This document shows, piece after piece, positions 61,575 to 64,000 of a stretch of 64,000 nt of DNA. Origin of the DNA: Olleya sp. Hel_I_94 (GTDB lineage: Bacteria; Bacteroidota; Bacteroidia; Flavobacteriales; Flavobacteriaceae); assembly GCF_007827365.1 (NCBI RefSeq), contig NZ_VISI01000002.1, positions 1,803,001 through 1,867,000 of the forward strand, given 5' to 3'. A model generated the notes under the pieces. The model was not told where the DNA came from. It did no database searches and saw nothing but the letters and a program-made list of their open reading frames with translations. Within the stretch, counting starts at the first letter, position 1; every line of letters starts with the position of its first letter. The position numbers and the translations under genes were made by a program.

Positions 61575-63533
61575 CTATTTTTTTAATGTAAAATAAAAAG
61601 TGGTTCCTACAGTTGGTTGACTATCTAACCAAATTTCTCCGTCATGTAAATTAACTATCTTTTTTACAATAGATAATCCAATTCCTGTAGAGTCTTTACT
61701 TTTATTAAGTGCATGGAATATTTTAAATATTTTATCATGAAACTTTTTATCAATTCCCATACCATTATCTTGAATTGAAAACTTGTAGTGACTTTTTAAA
61801 TCCTCCACATCTATGATAATATGTCCTTCTGTTTTATCAATAAACTTTACTGCGTTACTAATTAGATTTTGAAATAACTGCTGTAATTTGGTTTTATCAC
61901 CATTAATATTTGGTAATGTTTTAAGGCTTTTAATGTGTATATGGTCAGGAATGTAGAGCATACTAATTAGCTCACTAACCATACTATTTAAATCTACTTC
62001 AGATTTTGCTGTATTATCAGCTCCTACGCTAGAGTAATTTAAAACATCTGTAATTAGTTGCTCCATTTTTTCTAGAGTAGATTCTATCAATGCAAAATTT
62101 TGAAGACTTACATCGTCTAACTTTCCTTGATTGTCTTCTTTTAACCAACTAATTAGTGCGTCTATGCTTCGTAAAGGCGATTTTAAATCGTGTGAAACAA
62201 TGTGTGCATATTCTTGCAACTCGTCATTACTTTTTTCTAATTTGGCTAAAAGTTTTTCTTTTTGAAGCTCTAAATTTTTAATTTCGGTGATGTCTAAATG
62301 GATCCCAATTGACCCTACAATGTCACCTTCTATATTATAATTAGGTGCACCACTAATTAACCAATATCTTATTTCTCCAGCTTTATTTTTAACCTTAAGC
62401 TCATAGGAATTAGACAATCCTTTTTGGCGCTTTTTATTTTGTTCTTTTATAATGTCAGAACCATCTTCAATTGGAAAAATTTGTGCTGCATTTTTTCCTT
62501 TTAATTCCTTTTCTGTATAACCTGATAATTGCTCAAAACTTTGATTTACCATCAATATTTGGTCTTGATTATCAACCTCAATCAGACCTAAATTCATGTT
62601 AGCAATTATGTTGTAATATTTTTGTTTTTGTGCTTCTAAACTTTTTCGGTAGGTACGATTTAAGGTCACATCTTTGAATGTCCACAAATACCCTTTGGAC
62701 TTTTCGCCAATTATAATTGGTGTATAATTACGTTCTAAAATTTTACCATCAACCATTTCTAGTTCATCACCAAGTACCACTTGTTTAGCCTCATCAATTG
62801 CTCTCATTCTTTTTAAAAACCCATCTGGATCTTTAAATAATATTTTATTTTGCTCTGAAGCTGCTTTACAATCTATACCTATTAAATCTTTGGGAGTTGT
62901 ATTTATTCCGAAAAGCTCACAAAATTTATTATTAGTTAGTACTATGTTTCTGTTTTCATCTTCCAAAACAATACCACTATCCAAATTAACAACTAGCGAT
63001 GCTAATCTGTTTTCAGATTCTATTAATTTTTCTTCAGAAATTTTTTGATTGGTGATATCTCTAACAATACCTTGTGCAGCAACTGGCTTTTTATCTTTAT
63101 CAAAAATAATACTAGCATTAATGTGCACCCATTTTACCTCTTTAGATTTGGTGTATACTCTGGCTTCATAACCTTTAAAAAAACCCTTAGTGTATAACTC
63201 ATAAAAAGAAGTCATAGCGTATTGGTAGTCTGCCTTATATATAAGATTGGTAACATTTACTTTATCTCTAGAGACATCGTAACCAAATAATTTTGTTGCA
63301 GCTTCGTTAAATTTTATGACATCGCCTTGAAGATTCATTACGACATAGGCATCAGCTATATTCTCGAAAACGCCTTGTAGCTGTGACGATTTTTCGTCCA
63401 ATAACTGCTCTAACCTTTGAGATGTAAAGTAGAGTTCTCTTGATTTTTCTTCAAGAATTTTTTCAGCAGCTTTTCTTGCTGCCTTTTCTCTAGTTAAAGC
63501 ACGCTTTAATATTTCTGACTGATCTTGACTCAT
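61575..63533 (-). CDS. Multi-PAS soluble histidine kinase, partner of H-NOX
   Basis: A 652-residue kinase without TM segments. It has an N-terminal coiled coil (about residues 1-55), three PAS domains (about 55-170 ending GIVRDITNQK, 175-295, and 300-420 ending GIHLDITEIK), a DHp domain with the H-box AHIVSHDLKSPLRSIDALIS, and HATPase_c (FQNLISNAVKF, IQDNGMGIDKKFHDKIFKIF, STGIGLSIVKKIV). Its start codon overlaps the H-NOX stop by one base, the usual H-NOX/kinase arrangement. H-NOX proteins change the activity of their kinase when NO binds. Confidence 0.92.
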   Translation of the reverse strand: MSQDQSEILKRALTREKAARKAAEKILEEKSRELYFTSQRLEQLLDEKSSQLQGVFENIADAYVVMNLQGDVIKFNEAATKLFGYDVSRDKVNVTNLIYKADYQYAMTSFYELYTKGFFKGYEARVYTKSKEVKWVHINASIIFDKDKKPVAAQGIVRDITNQKISEEKLIESENRLASLVVNLDSGIVLEDENRNIVLTNNKFCELFGINTTPKDLIGIDCKAASEQNKILFKDPDGFLKRMRAIDEAKQVVLGDELEMVDGKILERNYTPIIIGEKSKGYLWTFKDVTLNRTYRKSLEAQKQKYYNIIANMNLGLIEVDNQDQILMVNQSFEQLSGYTEKELKGKNAAQIFPIEDGSDIIKEQNKKRQKGLSNSYELKVKNKAGEIRYWLISGAPNYNIEGDIVGSIGIHLDITEIKNLELQKEKLLAKLEKSNDELQEYAHIVSHDLKSPLRSIDALISWLKEDNQGKLDDVSLQNFALIESTLEKMEQLITDVLNYSSVGADNTAKSEVDLNSMVSELISMLYIPDHIHIKSLKTLPNINGDKTKLQQLFQNLISNAVKFIDKTEGHIIIDVEDLKSHYKFSIQDNGMGIDKKFHDKIFKIFHALNKSKDSTGIGLSIVKKIVNLHDGEIWLDSQPTVGTTFYFTLKK

Positions 63534-64000
63534 TAATTTTTATTAATAACAAATCTAACTTCTGTACCGTCTTCTTTAATTTTTTGTAAATCTATAGTTG
63601 CTGTTGCATTAAAATGCGCGAATGTTTTATTCATTAACCCTAAACCAAAGTGATGCATTGCTCTGCTTGAAGTATATATCATTACTAAAGAGTTTTCAGT
63701 TTTTTCCACTACTTCAAACGTTGGTAATTCTGCGTCAGGATAAATTTTTCTAACTTCTACATGAATATGATTTTCAATAGATGAAATCATCTCGATTGGA
63801 TCTTTATAGGTTGCTAAAAGTCCTGGATAACTATTTTCTATTACACTAAAAAAGTGCTCTGCATAAACCAGTAATAAGTTATCTATTGAAATACCAGTAT
63901 TTTCGCTTAAATGCGTTAAAAGCTGAAGCATTTCTGAAAAACTATACGTCCCAACAGCTGTGTAAACTCCATCGGATTCTAGCGTAGAGCTGGTTATTAT
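63533..64000 (-). CDS. H-NOX (haem NO/O2-binding) sensor, N-terminus cut by window edge
   Basis: The open frame runs to 64000, showing the last 155 residues of a family of about 180-190. Visible signatures: GVYTAVGTYSFSEML, ENSYPGLL, NHIHVEVRKIYPDAELP with the axial haem His (codon 63763-63761), and the Y-x-S-x-R haem-propionate motif as YTSSR (IYTSSRAMHHF). This makes haem binding very likely. H-NOX proteins sense NO (and in some anaerobes O2). The distal-pocket Tyr that gives O2 binding (near residue 140) is not clearly present, which favours NO selectivity. It is transcribed first in the visible operon. Confidence 0.92.
   Translation of the reverse strand: MITSSTLESDGVYTAVGTYSFSEMLQLLTHLSENTGISIDNLLLVYAEHFFSVIENSYPGLLATYKDPIEMISSIENHIHVEVRKIYPDAELPTFEVVEKTENSLVMIYTSSRAMHHFGLGLMNKTFAHFNATATIDLQKIKEDGTEVRFVINKN

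Overview
The window comes from the chromosome of a marine-type member of the Flavobacteriaceae (Bacteroidota). Evidence: low GC; a SusC/SusD pair; type IX secretion (T9SS) sorting domains; LytTR regulators; promoters with the Bacteroidota -7 element TAnnTTTG; dense co-directional operons with 1-26 bp overlaps and few Shine-Dalgarno sites. I cannot fix the genus. No phage, insertion sequence, CRISPR or rRNA is visible; the only RNA gene found is tRNA-Leu(TAG).

Layout. 1-2410 (minus): truncated membrane protein, XdhC-like protein, Na+/H+ antiporter. 2490-3386: exported esterase. 3471-17057 (plus): a 13-gene run that looks like an arsenosugar/rSAM-selenodomain operon: peroxidase-like protein, ArsS, two DUF2064 transferases, SusC/SusD, a sodium symporter, metallophosphoesterase, rhodanese, purine nucleoside phosphorylase, sterol desaturase, DUF547 and a GT2. 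The methyltransferase ArsM is not in the window. 17070-21819 (minus): PPP phosphatase, BamA-like barrel, GH113-like lipoprotein, beta-barrel protein, second DUF547. 22017-29466 (plus): FAD oxidoreductase, polyferredoxin, YwqK/MORN-2 protein, DPM-like GT2, CESA-like GT2 and a GT-C mannosyltransferase. 29687-36922: peptidase, DMT transporter, a BlaI/M56 pair, DUF4407 and PhnA.

36987-51161 is an exopolysaccharide-type locus: ManA, a GT2-like protein, a receiver-GT2 fusion, a large GT-C-like membrane protein, an Ig-like protein, a membrane-anchored GH5-like hydrolase, a group 1 GT, a flippase, a STAS protein and a TPR/beta-barrel outer-membrane protein. 51166-58118: APC permease, PAS kinase plus single-domain receiver, a T9SS cargo protein and a CAP-domain lipoprotein. 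58344-64000 (minus) is a tightly packed signalling operon in the order H-NOX haem-NO/O2 sensor (cut by the window edge), PAS histidine kinase, FIST protein (the family of the NO sensor NosP), second histidine kinase, Hpt, LytTR response regulator.

Main discovery. Five minus-strand transcription units carry the same promoter architecture: two 10-bp boxes (about TCTACAGTTA and TCTACACTTA) exactly 21 bp apart start to start, with a near-invariant TACCATTCG just before the second box, and a -7 element always 44-45 bp further downstream. Two-helical-turn tandem boxes are the known signature of LytTR regulators, and the only LytTR protein in the window is in the H-NOX/FIST operon. The five targets are the receiver-GT2/GT/ManA operon, the group 1 GT, the STAS-flippase operon, the T9SS cargo gene and the CAP lipoprotein gene. 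The proposed circuit is gas (NO) sensing by H-NOX and possibly FIST, through two kinases and Hpt, to LytTR control of exopolysaccharide and surface proteins. Motif positions and spacing are read directly from the sequence; the wiring is inference.
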